A stretch of DNA of 64,000 nt from Parasaccharibacter apium (GTDB taxonomy: Bacteria; Pseudomonadota; Alphaproteobacteria; Acetobacterales; Acetobacteraceae): the NCBI RefSeq assembly GCF_002592045.1, contig NZ_MEJG01000003.1, positions 124,001 to 188,000 on the forward strand, in the 5' to 3' direction. The notes under the pieces are model-generated. The model was not told where the DNA came from and searched no databases. It saw only the letters and a list, made by a program, of their open reading frames with translations. The first letter of the stretch is position 1; each line of letters starts with the position of its first letter. Position numbers and translations under genes: made by a program. This document shows, piece by piece, positions 48,331 through 56,831 of the stretch.

Positions 48331-48807
48331 TTAAAACCACTCCCGGCGATTTTGCACATATGTTCGATAAAAACCCTCATCAGACCTTGTGAGGTAAATA
48401 ATCCCTTCAACAAAGGCAATAATCCCAATAATAATACTTGGAATCCCTAGCAAGATAATCCCAAAAATAGTCACCAAAAGCATAATAATGCCTGCTCGTT
48501 TATAACCTAAATAGAACTTATGGACACCAAACCCACCCACAAAGAGAGCAAGAAGCCCGGCAACCATTTTAGACTTACCGCCAATCCCCTCGAAAATATC
48601 ATTTGTTGATGTCTGGCCTGTTCCTGGTACGACAAAAATAGAGAGTGCCTCATCATTCTCTACTTCAAAATCCACAGCGACTCCGTTTTTTAAAAAAACA
48701 TTGTCAGAGCCAAAGCTGCTTCCCTTAAACGTATAACGCTTGCCATCATCACCGCTAATCAGCCCTTCACCAATGCGAATATCATAATTTAGAATTGTTC
48801 CACGCAT
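48331..48807 (-). CDS. TM2-domain membrane protein with N-terminal cold-shock-like domain
   Basis: 158 residues with a good ribosome binding site (GGAGAGA). Residues 1-60 (MRGTILNYDIRIGEGLISGD...) have the small beta-barrel pattern seen before TM2 domains in other bacteria. Residues about 80-140 form the TM2 domain: a helix, the turn GGFGVHKFYLGY, then two more hydrophobic helices. TM2 proteins have no firm bacterial function. The ending FYRTYVQNRREWF is basic and probably cytoplasmic. It is transcribed alone, ending at the shared terminator. Confidence 0.82.
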   Translation of the reverse strand: MRGTILNYDIRIGEGLISGDDGKRYTFKGSSFGSDNVFLKNGVAVDFEVENDEALSIFVVPGTGQTSTNDIFEGIGGKSKMVAGLLALFVGGFGVHKFYLGYKRAGIIMLLVTIFGIILLGIPSIIIGIIAFVEGIIYLTRSDEGFYRTYVQNRREWF

Positions 48808-48926
48808 TTTATCTCTCCAACGGAATCATTACCTAAACAGAACATATTGAATAACTATAACGAGTCCTGCCATTAAAAACATCCATTAAATAAAATGTCA
48901 CAGCATTATTCTTAATTATGTACAAT

Positions 48927-49685
48927 TTATTCAGCAAATTGTTCAGCAATAATCCGTTCCGATAGGCTATGGTCAGGGTCGAACAGTAGAGTAACTTTCT
49001 TCTCTTGGTCTAACCGGACGATAACCTCCTCCACATCGCGTATTTCCTCCGGCCCGGCAACGGCAGAGGCGGGGCGTTTTTTGGTATCTGCCAAAGTAAA
49101 GCGTACAGTTACATCCGCTGGCAATAACGCCCCCCGCCAATGGCGCGGCTGAAAAGGCGATATTGGTGTAAGGGATAAAAGCTCCGCCCCTAAAGGAATA
49201 ATCGGCCCATGAGCAGAACGATTATAAGCAGTTGATCCCGCTGGAGTAGCCAGAATAACGCCATCACAAGTTAAGCGCGGCATCCGCACGCGGCCATCAA
49301 CCTCTATACCGATATGAACCGTCTGGCGTGTCTCGCGGTAAAGGAACACATCATTAAAGCCGACACCCTCATGCATCTCACCCGCTGTGGTGCGCGCCCA
49401 CATATGCAGCGGGGCGATCTCCGTATGTTGGGCATAAGCTAGACGTTGAGGAAGCTGATCCTCCTCTGGATGGTTCATCAAAAAACCAACCGTCCCGTAA
49501 TTCATACCAAAGACAGGGATATTACGCCCAATAATTTGCAATAATGTCTCCAGCATGAAGCCATCACCGCCTAAGCAGACGAGGACTTCAGCTTGCTCTA
49601 ACGGGACATTGCCATAACGCTCCGTAAAGCGCGTGAGGGCTTCCTGCGCGGCGTCCGTCCCTGCTGCGACAAAGGCAATATTCAT
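48927..49685 (-). CDS. nadK: NAD kinase
   Basis: 252 residues. GGDGFMLETL is the phosphate-binding motif and carries the catalytic Asp. GFNDVFLYRE matches the NE/D motif, and TCDGVILATPAGSTAYNRSAHGP is the conserved C-domain loop. The enzyme makes NADP+ from NAD+ and ATP or polyphosphate, setting the NADPH pool. The protein is shorter at its N-terminus than that of Escherichia coli, as in other Alphaproteobacteria. It lies 8 bp downstream of the small secreted-protein gene in the purH direction. Confidence 0.95.
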   Translation of the reverse strand: MNIAFVAAGTDAAQEALTRFTERYGNVPLEQAEVLVCLGGDGFMLETLLQIIGRNIPVFGMNYGTVGFLMNHPEEDQLPQRLAYAQHTEIAPLHMWARTTAGEMHEGVGFNDVFLYRETRQTVHIGIEVDGRVRMPRLTCDGVILATPAGSTAYNRSAHGPIIPLGAELLSLTPISPFQPRHWRGALLPADVTVRFTLADTKKRPASAVAGPEEIRDVEEVIVRLDQEKKVTLLFDPDHSLSERIIAEQFAE

Positions 49686-49693
49686 AGAGGCAC

Positions 49694-50080
49694 TCAGGGG
49701 GATTCACCACTCTTATGCTCAATGACATCATAAGCAGGGGAGCCGGGATAAGCCCCTTTGCGGACATCCAACGCGGATGGGCAAATAAGCTGCTCTTTAT
49801 CATAAAGGGCCAGCATCCAAATCTTATGCCCATCAAGGCTGAGCAAGCCATGCAACTTCACCTCTTTATCCAGCCGTACAAAAGGCAAAAGAGATTCCGG
49901 CATGACGACTGCACGCCCATCGGTAAAAAGCACGCCATCGCCCGTAATGCGGCTTACTGTCCCTGTAAAAACAGGCAAGGGCCGCACATCATACTGACAT
50001 TCCGCAACATGGGCGAAAGCCGGCATCATGCCGAGTAAGCCCATCATGATGACAAAAAATGCAGAAAAACGAGCGATCAT
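49694..50080 (-). CDS. Small secreted protein of unknown function
   Basis: 128 residues from the ATG at 50080, which has AAGGAG 7 nt upstream. A Sec signal peptide (MIARFSAFFVIMMGLLGMMPAFA) probably ends at AFA. The mature part has two cysteines (ECQYDV, LICPSALD) that could form a disulfide, and a beta-rich stretch (GTVSRITGDGVLFTDGRAVVMP) suggesting a small OB- or barrel-like fold. I do not recognise the family. It is sandwiched between purH (10 bp upstream) and nadK (8 bp downstream), so it is co-transcribed with both. Confidence 0.75.
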   Translation of the reverse strand: MIARFSAFFVIMMGLLGMMPAFAHVAECQYDVRPLPVFTGTVSRITGDGVLFTDGRAVVMPESLLPFVRLDKEVKLHGLLSLDGHKIWMLALYDKEQLICPSALDVRKGAYPGSPAYDVIEHKSGESP

Positions 50081-50090
50081 CACATGCTCC

Positions 50091-51689
50091 TTAGTGCCTA
50101 AAATGCCGCATACCCGTAAAGACCATCGCAATCCCTGCTTTATCAGCAGCATCAATCACCTCTTGGTCACGGATGGAACCACCAGGCTGAATCACTGCCG
50201 TAGCCCCGGCTGCTACCACACTCTCTAGCCCATCAGCAAAGGGGAAGAAGGCATCAGAAGCAGCAACAGAGCCTTTTGTCAAAGCATCAGTCTCCCCCGC
50301 AGCCTGTGCGGCATCCTCACTTTTACGCGCTGCAATACGCGCACTATCCACACGGGACATCTGCCCCGCACCAATGCCAACCGTAGCCTGATCCTTCACA
50401 TAAATCACGGCATTAGACTTCACATGTTTGGCAACGCGGAAGGCAAAAAGGAGGTCCGCCATCTCCGCCTTGCTTGGCTGACGCTTGGTGACGACCTTCA
50501 GCATATCCTCCGTAACATGACCATTATCCCGGCTCTGAGCTAAGAACCCACCCGAAACCGAGCGGAAGGACAGCCCCGGTGCTTGTGCCTCTGGCACGCC
50601 ACCTGTCAGCAAGAGACGAAGATTCTTCTTCTTCGCAAGAATAGCCTTTGCCCCTTCCTCTGCATCTGGGGCGACAATCACCTCGGTAAAGATGGCACTA
50701 ATCTGCTCCGCTGTTGCTTCATCTAGCGTCCGGTTCAACGCGACAATCCCCCCAAAGGCAGAGACTGGGTCACAGCGTAAGGCGGCCTTCCATGCCTCCA
50801 CAACACTCCCAGCGGACGCAACACCGCAAGGGTTTGCATGCTTCACAATCACCACTGTAGGGGCTTCAAACTCTGCTACTGCCTCAAAAGCGGCATCAGT
50901 ATCATTCAGGTTATTATAGCTTAGAGCCTTCCCCTGAATCTGCCGTGCTGTAGCAAGACCCGGCCGCGTACTACCATCCCGATAAAACGCTGCTGCTTGA
51001 TGAGGATTCTCACCGTAACGCAAAAGCGTATCACGCTGGCCAGAGAGGGTGAGAACAGGCGGTAAGCTCACGCCATTTATTTTGCTCGCCTCATCATCCT
51101 GCTGGGTGAACCATGCAGCAATCATCCCATCATATGCTGCTGTATGGGTATAAGCCGCAGCAGCCCATGCCCGGCGTTCTGCTAGGGTTGTCCCCCCTTG
51201 CGCTAGGGCGTTTAAAAACGCTTCATATTGGGTTGGGCTTGTTAAAATCGCTACAGAGGCAAAATTCTTCGCCGCCGCGCGCACCATAGCCGGGCCGCCA
51301 ATATCAATATTCTCGACACATTGTTCTTCATCCGCGCCGGAAGCGACAGTCGCTGCAAATGGGTAAAGATTGACACAAACCAAATCAATCGGGGCAATCC
51401 CATGTTCCTGCATTTGCGCTTGATGCTCTGCCTTATCCCGGCGGCCAAGAATACCACCATGAATCCACGGTACGAGCGTCTTAACACGGCCATCCAAAAT
51501 CTCGGGGAAGCCTGTATGGTCGGAGACCTCCTTCACCGGCAGGCCAGCATCGCGCAATGTGCGAGCGGACCCTCCTGTCGAGAGGATTTCCACCCCCTTT
51601 GCGATGAGGGCATGAGCGAGTTCAACCAACCCAGTCTTATCGGAGACAGAAAGAAGGGCACGACGAGGGGAGAAGCGTGTATCAGTCAT
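50091..51689 (-). CDS. purH: Bifunctional AICAR formyltransferase / IMP cyclohydrolase
   Basis: 532 residues. The N-terminal MGS-like domain ([35 protein letters not shown]) is the IMP cyclohydrolase. The C-terminal AICAR transformylase has the active-site motif [12 protein letters not shown] and ends in [25 protein letters not shown]. It does the last two steps of purine synthesis to IMP. It is the first gene of the purH-small protein-nadK set. Confidence 0.97.
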   Translation of the reverse strand: MTDTRFSPRRALLSVSDKTGLVELAHALIAKGVEILSTGGSARTLRDAGLPVKEVSDHTGFPEILDGRVKTLVPWIHGGILGRRDKAEHQAQMQEHGIAPIDLVCVNLYPFAATVASGADEEQCVENIDIGGPAMVRAAAKNFASVAILTSPTQYEAFLNALAQGGTTLAERRAWAAAAYTHTAAYDGMIAAWFTQQDDEASKINGVSLPPVLTLSGQRDTLLRYGENPHQAAAFYRDGSTRPGLATARQIQGKALSYNNLNDTDAAFEAVAEFEAPTVVIVKHANPCGVASAGSVVEAWKAALRCDPVSAFGGIVALNRTLDEATAEQISAIFTEVIVAPDAEEGAKAILAKKKNLRLLLTGGVPEAQAPGLSFRSVSGGFLAQSRDNGHVTEDMLKVVTKRQPSKAEMADLLFAFRVAKHVKSNAVIYVKDQATVGIGAGQMSRVDSARIAARKSEDAAQAAGETDALTKGSVAASDAFFPFADGLESVVAAGATAVIQPGGSIRDQEVIDAADKAGIAMVFTGMRHFRH

Positions 51690-51766
51690 GGTTTTGGCAT
51701 ATCGCCCCCCTCCCTCCTGTGCAAGATAGATTCAGAACCATCCGCGCTAAAAAGCCTCTTTAAGGG

Positions 51767-53278
51767 TTATTCTTGATGTTCAATCTGGCTCTCATGCGCA
51801 TGATTACCTATCATGCGCTGCTCTGTTGTCGCCATCATCGTTTGCCATCCACCACCCAAAGCACGATAGAGGCCCACAGCGGCTAACGCTGTTTGCATAT
51901 GGAGTTCTGCCTCCACCACTTGGCTGGAAAGCAACATGGATTCCGCGCGGTCCACCTCTAAGAAAGGCACCGCACCATCCCGATATTGCAGCCGTGCTGC
52001 CTCATAGGCTTTACGATTCTGACGAACAAGCTCCATGATATGCTGATACCGTAGCTGGAGTTGCGCCATACGGGTAATTGCATCATCAACATCCCGCCAT
52101 GCCTCTAAGACTGTTTGCCGGTAAGCAAGGGCTATCTCCTGCTGCTCCGCCTTACGCAAAGCCAAGGTGCCGCGTAAACGTCCCCCCTCAAAAATCGGTA
52201 CATTGACAGTAGGGCCAAGGGTAAAATATTTCGCCCCCGGCATGAAGAAATCCCCCGCAGAGAGGCTTTGTGTTCCTAAATTACCCGCTAGATTAATATC
52301 AGGGTAAAAGGCCGCTTTTGCTGCTCCCACCTCTGCCGTGGCGGCATGGAGCCGTGCATCAGCCATCATAATATCCGGCCTCCGTTGGGCGAGGCTGGAT
52401 GGCACCCCAACCCCGACCGAAACAGGGAGGTCCAGCTGCGGACGTATAGGCAGTAACTCCCCCTCCAACGCACGAGGCGGCAAAGCAAGCATCACGCCAA
52501 TCGTGTTAATCAATGCCGCTTGCATCTCCCGTAAAGGGGGTAAAGCACTATCGGTTTGCTCCACCTGCCCACGCGCCTGCGCGACCTCCAAGTCATTCGC
52601 GGCTCCTTCTGTCTGCCGTGCTAACACAAGGGCAAGGTCGTGCCGCACAAGGGCTTGATGTTGCTCTGTAAGGTGAATCTGTGCCTGCACAGCACGAAGG
52701 CGCAAATAAGCCTCCACGAGGTCGGCCAGCCGTCCCAACGCCACCCCACGCGCATAGGCTTGCTGCTCCACCACGCGGGCTTTACCTGCCTCTACAAGGC
52801 GGCGAATACGGCCAAATAAATCCATATCCCACGAGGCTGAACCAACATTGGCATATTGCTGATATTGCAAATTCGCCCCCGGTGCAGGCTGAGCGAGAGT
52901 GAGAAAGCCGTGGGTGCTCTGCTGCGTCCATGTATAAGAGCCTGCCCAATTTAGGCTCGGCACCCCTTCCGAGGCGACTACTTTAAGTTCCCCACGGGCT
53001 TGGAGCACCCGCGTGGCCGCTTGCCGAATATCCAAATTATCGCGCGAAAGCCGCTCGACCAATTTATTTAAAACAGGGTCGTGCCATTGCTGCCACCATG
53101 TCGTATCCACATCCCCTGCATGAATAAAACCGCGCGTCCGTGCCTCATGCACATCAGCCGCTTTCTCCCAGCCACTAGGTTGATCCGTCTCTTTTGGGGT
53201 TTTATAATCCGCCCCCACACGGATGCACCCACCCAGCCCTAATAGGCCTATTAAAAGCCAAAAACTACGCTGCCTCAT
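51767..53278 (-). CDS. Efflux outer-membrane lipoprotein, NodT family (EmrAB operon)
   Basis: 503 residues. The signal peptide ends in the lipobox LLGLGGCIRVG. The family signature SSLAQRRPDIMMADARLHAATAEVGAAKAAFYPD lies near residue 300, and two similar halves each carry long helical segments. It forms the outer-membrane duct for the adaptor and permease upstream. The ATG overlaps the adaptor stop by 4 bp. It is related to, but clearly different from, the duct protein at 17010-18617. Confidence 0.92.
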   Translation of the reverse strand: MRQRSFWLLIGLLGLGGCIRVGADYKTPKETDQPSGWEKAADVHEARTRGFIHAGDVDTTWWQQWHDPVLNKLVERLSRDNLDIRQAATRVLQARGELKVVASEGVPSLNWAGSYTWTQQSTHGFLTLAQPAPGANLQYQQYANVGSASWDMDLFGRIRRLVEAGKARVVEQQAYARGVALGRLADLVEAYLRLRAVQAQIHLTEQHQALVRHDLALVLARQTEGAANDLEVAQARGQVEQTDSALPPLREMQAALINTIGVMLALPPRALEGELLPIRPQLDLPVSVGVGVPSSLAQRRPDIMMADARLHAATAEVGAAKAAFYPDINLAGNLGTQSLSAGDFFMPGAKYFTLGPTVNVPIFEGGRLRGTLALRKAEQQEIALAYRQTVLEAWRDVDDAITRMAQLQLRYQHIMELVRQNRKAYEAARLQYRDGAVPFLEVDRAESMLLSSQVVEAELHMQTALAAVGLYRALGGGWQTMMATTEQRMIGNHAHESQIEHQE

Positions 53279-54396
53279 TTATCCGTCACCCCACGGTCAA
53301 GCCGCTTTTGAGCCTGCACAATATTGGCTAAATGCGTCTCCACCGTTGTCTCGACCGAAAGCCCCATCCGCAATAGCCGTGCATGGGGCTGACCGGGAAG
53401 AAGGGTAATTTTCACCGGCAGACGTTGGACAATCTTTGTAAAATTACCCGTAGCATTTTCTGGTGCCAAAGGCGCAAAAGCCGCTCCAGAGGCAGGCGGG
53501 ACACTATCCACGACGCCCTCAAGGTCAATATCATAAGCATCAACATGGATGCGGGCCTTCTGGCCGGGGCGCATATGCTGGAGGGCTAACTCCCGATAAT
53601 TTGCCTCAATCCAAAGTTGGTCCATCGGCACAAGGGCCATCAACGCCGCCCCATTAGGAACGTAATTTCCCACCTGAACGGTGCGTTCCCCAACCATGCC
53701 ATCAAAAGGCGCACGAATGGTGGTGTAAGAGAGGTTCAACTCTGCTTGATGCACCCGTGCATGGTCCACCTCCACTTGGCGGCGTGCTGAATCCTGCACA
53801 GCCTCCAACACACGTAGCTGCGCTTGGGCTGCGGCATATTGCGCTTGCGCGGCTTGGAGGGACGCTGCCAGCTCATCCAAACTTGCCCGTGTGCGCTCGC
53901 CCTCCTCGCGGCTCCCCGCACCATTACGCGCTAAATGGGCATAACGGGTTGCATTCTGCCGGGCGAAAATCAACTGCGCGGTTAATTGCGCCACATGCGC
54001 TTGAGCCTCGGCAATCAAAGCGGGTTGACGCGCTACAGTAGCAGCAGCATCCAACACCACCGCACGGTCATGCGCCTCGGTCGCGCGGGCTTGGTCTAAT
54101 GTAGTTTGATAATCACGTGGGTCGAGCTGGACCAGCACATCCCCTGCATGAACACTCTGGTTATCATCCACTGCCACAGCCACAACCTGCCCCGGTACAC
54201 GCGGGGCGATAACGCTATAATGTGCCGTCACATACGCATCATTCGTCCATACGCGTGCAGCAGGGATGAACACAATCGCCAGAATCACACCCACAAAAAG
54301 AGCCAGAATCCCCCCCGCTAACCAGACCGGCCAGCGTTGCCCCAAAAAACGCCCTTGCTGCTTATGGCTATGATGTTCTGCTGCTTGTTGTGTCAT
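53275..54396 (-). CDS. EmrA/HlyD-type membrane fusion protein
   Basis: 373 residues from the ATG at 54396 (MTQQAAEHHSHKQQGRFLGQ), which overlaps the permease stop by 4 bp; a longer reading to 54474 is rejected. One anchor helix (VWLAGGILALFVGVILAIVF) is followed by a lipoyl half (VIAPRVPGQVVAVAVDDNQSV), a long alpha hairpin and the second half (IRAPFDGMVGERTVQVGNYV). The anchor and long hairpin match adaptors that work with MFS pumps. It bridges permease and outer-membrane duct. Confidence 0.92.
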   Translation of the reverse strand: MTQQAAEHHSHKQQGRFLGQRWPVWLAGGILALFVGVILAIVFIPAARVWTNDAYVTAHYSVIAPRVPGQVVAVAVDDNQSVHAGDVLVQLDPRDYQTTLDQARATEAHDRAVVLDAAATVARQPALIAEAQAHVAQLTAQLIFARQNATRYAHLARNGAGSREEGERTRASLDELAASLQAAQAQYAAAQAQLRVLEAVQDSARRQVEVDHARVHQAELNLSYTTIRAPFDGMVGERTVQVGNYVPNGAALMALVPMDQLWIEANYRELALQHMRPGQKARIHVDAYDIDLEGVVDSVPPASGAAFAPLAPENATGNFTKIVQRLPVKITLLPGQPHARLLRMGLSVETTVETHLANIVQAQKRLDRGVTDK

Positions 54397-56012
54397 TCTT
54401 CTTCCACCCCTTCCCCACGCTGGGCCTCTGGCTGCTCTGGCGATGTTACAACTCGTGGTGCAAATACAACCCATGGTGGATAAGTTCGCACAGGCACAAT
54501 GAGGATAAAGACCATCAACACCACTAACAATGCTGCCAAAACGCAGAATAAATCCGATAACGTCAGCACAGTGGCTTGATGATGAAATTGCTGTTTAAGA
54601 TACGCCATACTCCCGCGATAACGCGGTGTTCCATCTGGTAAAAAAGGCGTAGGGCTTTGCAATAAAGGGCTACTACCTTGCACAAGCGCGTACCGATATT
54701 GGCCCAAGCGGTCTGCCAAGCGGCCCTCATGCAGGCCACCGCGCCACCGCGTCACTAAATCCACCAACCATGTGCCCCCCACCATCATGAAGGCACGCGG
54801 CATATTCACCAACGCAACGGCAAAAGGTGATTCTTCTGCCACAACGGCATTGGTGGACATCATCAACAGGGAGGCCAACACCATCACCCCGCCTATGCCT
54901 TGCAAAAACTGCCAGAGATAAAACTCCGGCCGTTGCCATACGGAGGTAACGAGGGAATCCCCACAACAGGCGATGAACATGCAAACCATGCCGCTAAAGC
55001 CGATGATGCGACAATCCACCTCCCGCCTATTGAGCAAATACCCCACAAAAGGCGCGACCAATATCTCCACCGCTGCGACTTCTAAGGTGATGAGATAGCT
55101 TTGCTCCGGCCGATAGCCCACTATCTTTGTCAGAAACTGCAAAGGCACAGCCGAGGCAGAGAGTGAAATCACCACAAAGAGGCTAATCCCCCCTACCCCG
55201 TAGAAATAATTATTCCGGCTGAGAAGTTGAAAGCGGAAAAAAGGCAAAGGGTGCCGCCATTCATTCCACACCAAAAGGGGGATGGCTGCGACACCAATCA
55301 CACTCAAGACGCAAATAAGGGATGAATTGAACCAGTCCAGCCAATCACCAAGGGACAGCACCGTTGTTAGGCACCAAGCGGCTATAACGAAAAATAGCAA
55401 GCCATAACCATTAAACCGCTTTAAGCGATGATGTTGTGGCTCCGTAACAGGCATACCATACCAAATACATGCCCCCGCTAACGCGCCTAGCGGAATAGCT
55501 TGCAAGAAAATAAACCGCCAACTGAAAAAATCCGTCCATATCCCGGCCAAAGCCGTACCGAGATAGGGGAAACAAGTGGAGACAAGCGTATAAGCCACCA
55601 GTCCATAAGCCCGCAGATGAAAAGGCAGAATCCGCAAGATGGAGAACATCAGCAAAGGGATGGCAAATCCACCAGCCAAACCCTGCACGCTGCGCAAACT
55701 ATAAACGGCTATGGGCATCGTGCAAAAAGCCATCGGCACAATGCTGCTTAAAGCAAGGGCCAGCACAAACAAAGCCCAACGGCGCAAGCTAAACGTAATA
55801 GCCATCCATGGGGAGAGCCCTGCCCCAATCACCTGTGCGGAGGTATAGAGGCTAACAAACCACCGGGACGGGTCCCGGCTAAGGCCCATCCCCCCCATAA
55901 TATCACCAAGACCTTGGAGGGAGACTTGCTCATTTAACGTTGTCATCACCGCTACCAGCAAAACGCCAGCGAGACCGATGATAGATGTCATATGGGCACG
56001 AATAGCCTGCAA
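54393..56012 (-). CDS. MFS drug transporter, EmrB/DHA2-like (TTG start)
   Basis: 539 residues, with about 14 hydrophobic segments. The early VSLYTSAQVIGAGLSPWMA and the VQGLAGGFAIPLL loop match EmrB-type proton antiporters. The start is TTG at 56012, with a perfect AGGAGG (56023-56018) 5 nt upstream. An in-frame ATG at 55991 lacks such a site. It is first in a permease-adaptor-duct operon exporting an unknown compound. The family exports hydrophobic toxins and uncouplers, and in acetic acid bacteria could deal with acids or phenolics. Confidence 0.9.
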   Translation of the reverse strand: MQAIRAHMTSIIGLAGVLLVAVMTTLNEQVSLQGLGDIMGGMGLSRDPSRWFVSLYTSAQVIGAGLSPWMAITFSLRRWALFVLALALSSIVPMAFCTMPIAVYSLRSVQGLAGGFAIPLLMFSILRILPFHLRAYGLVAYTLVSTCFPYLGTALAGIWTDFFSWRFIFLQAIPLGALAGACIWYGMPVTEPQHHRLKRFNGYGLLFFVIAAWCLTTVLSLGDWLDWFNSSLICVLSVIGVAAIPLLVWNEWRHPLPFFRFQLLSRNNYFYGVGGISLFVVISLSASAVPLQFLTKIVGYRPEQSYLITLEVAAVEILVAPFVGYLLNRREVDCRIIGFSGMVCMFIACCGDSLVTSVWQRPEFYLWQFLQGIGGVMVLASLLMMSTNAVVAEESPFAVALVNMPRAFMMVGGTWLVDLVTRWRGGLHEGRLADRLGQYRYALVQGSSPLLQSPTPFLPDGTPRYRGSMAYLKQQFHHQATVLTLSDLFCVLAALLVVLMVFILIVPVRTYPPWVVFAPRVVTSPEQPEAQRGEGVEEE

Positions 56013-56134
56013 CCAATCCTCCTGACCAAGAGGTCAAACCTCTATCAGAGATTGGCATATCACTTAATAAAGAGCCTAGTGTTTTTGGTATTATCCGACC
56101 AGTCTGTTACTTAAAAACAACAAGCTTTTCCCAT

Positions 56135-56174
56135 AAAAAACGGGACCACACAGCCATAAGCCGTATTGGTCCCG
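56135..56174 (-). terminator. Intrinsic terminator after eda
   Basis: An 8-bp stem (CGGGACCA/TGGTCCCG) with an 18-nt loop lies 37 bp after the eda stop, and six T residues follow on the minus strand. It separates edd-eda from the efflux operon downstream. Confidence 0.85.
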
Positions 56175-56210
56175 CTTTGCCTCAACGTCTCAGACGAGAA
56201 GGACTAAAGC

Positions 56211-56831
56211 TTAGCGCAAGCCCAAAGCCTTTGTCCGCTTCGCTACTTCCTCAGCGGAAGCATTGCCAGCGGTCAACCAAGAGCCACCAACGCAAGCGAC
56301 TGTCGGCAGGGCCAACCAGTCCTTATATGTAGCCTCGGTGATGCCCCCTGTAGGACAGAAGCGCACGCCCAAGCTACCAAACACAGCGGAAAGCCCCTTT
56401 AATGCCGGGATGCCGCCATTGGTCATAGCAGGGAAGAACTTAAAGCGGCGTAGCCCTAGGTCCAAACCCATCATGATGTCGCTAGCATTAGCTGTACCGG
56501 GGAGGAACGGTACGTCACGGTCCAACGCTTCCTTCACCAGAGCCGGTGTGATGCCGGGGCTGACCATGAATTTTGCACCAGCCTTCATAGCCTGGTCCAT
56601 CTGCTTAGGGTTCAGCACCGTACCAGCACCGACTAACGCCCCTTCCACTTTGGACATCTCAGAGATGACCTCCAAAGCAGCTGGTGTACGCAATGTCACC
56701 TCAAGGGTGGAAATACCACCAGCGACCAAGGCCTCAGCAATCGGGCGGGCCGTAGCCACATCCTCAACAACCAGAACAGGCATAATCGGGCTGCGGTCCA
56801 TTACCGCATCCAGTCTTTTGATGTAGCTCAT
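56211..56831 (-). CDS. eda: KDPG aldolase (2-dehydro-3-deoxy-phosphogluconate aldolase)
   Basis: 206 residues, TIM-barrel class I aldolase. The glutamate near the active site is in STLEVTLRTPAAL, the Schiff-base lysine lies in RRFKFFPAMTNGGIPALKGL, and CPTGGI closes the phosphate site. It splits KDPG to pyruvate and glyceraldehyde 3-phosphate, the last step of the Entner-Doudoroff pathway. It overlaps edd by 4 bp (ATGA), so the two enzymes are made together. Confidence 0.96.
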   Translation of the reverse strand: MSYIKRLDAVMDRSPIMPVLVVEDVATARPIAEALVAGGISTLEVTLRTPAALEVISEMSKVEGALVGAGTVLNPKQMDQAMKAGAKFMVSPGITPALVKEALDRDVPFLPGTANASDIMMGLDLGLRRFKFFPAMTNGGIPALKGLSAVFGSLGVRFCPTGGITEATYKDWLALPTVACVGGSWLTAGNASAEEVAKRTKALGLR

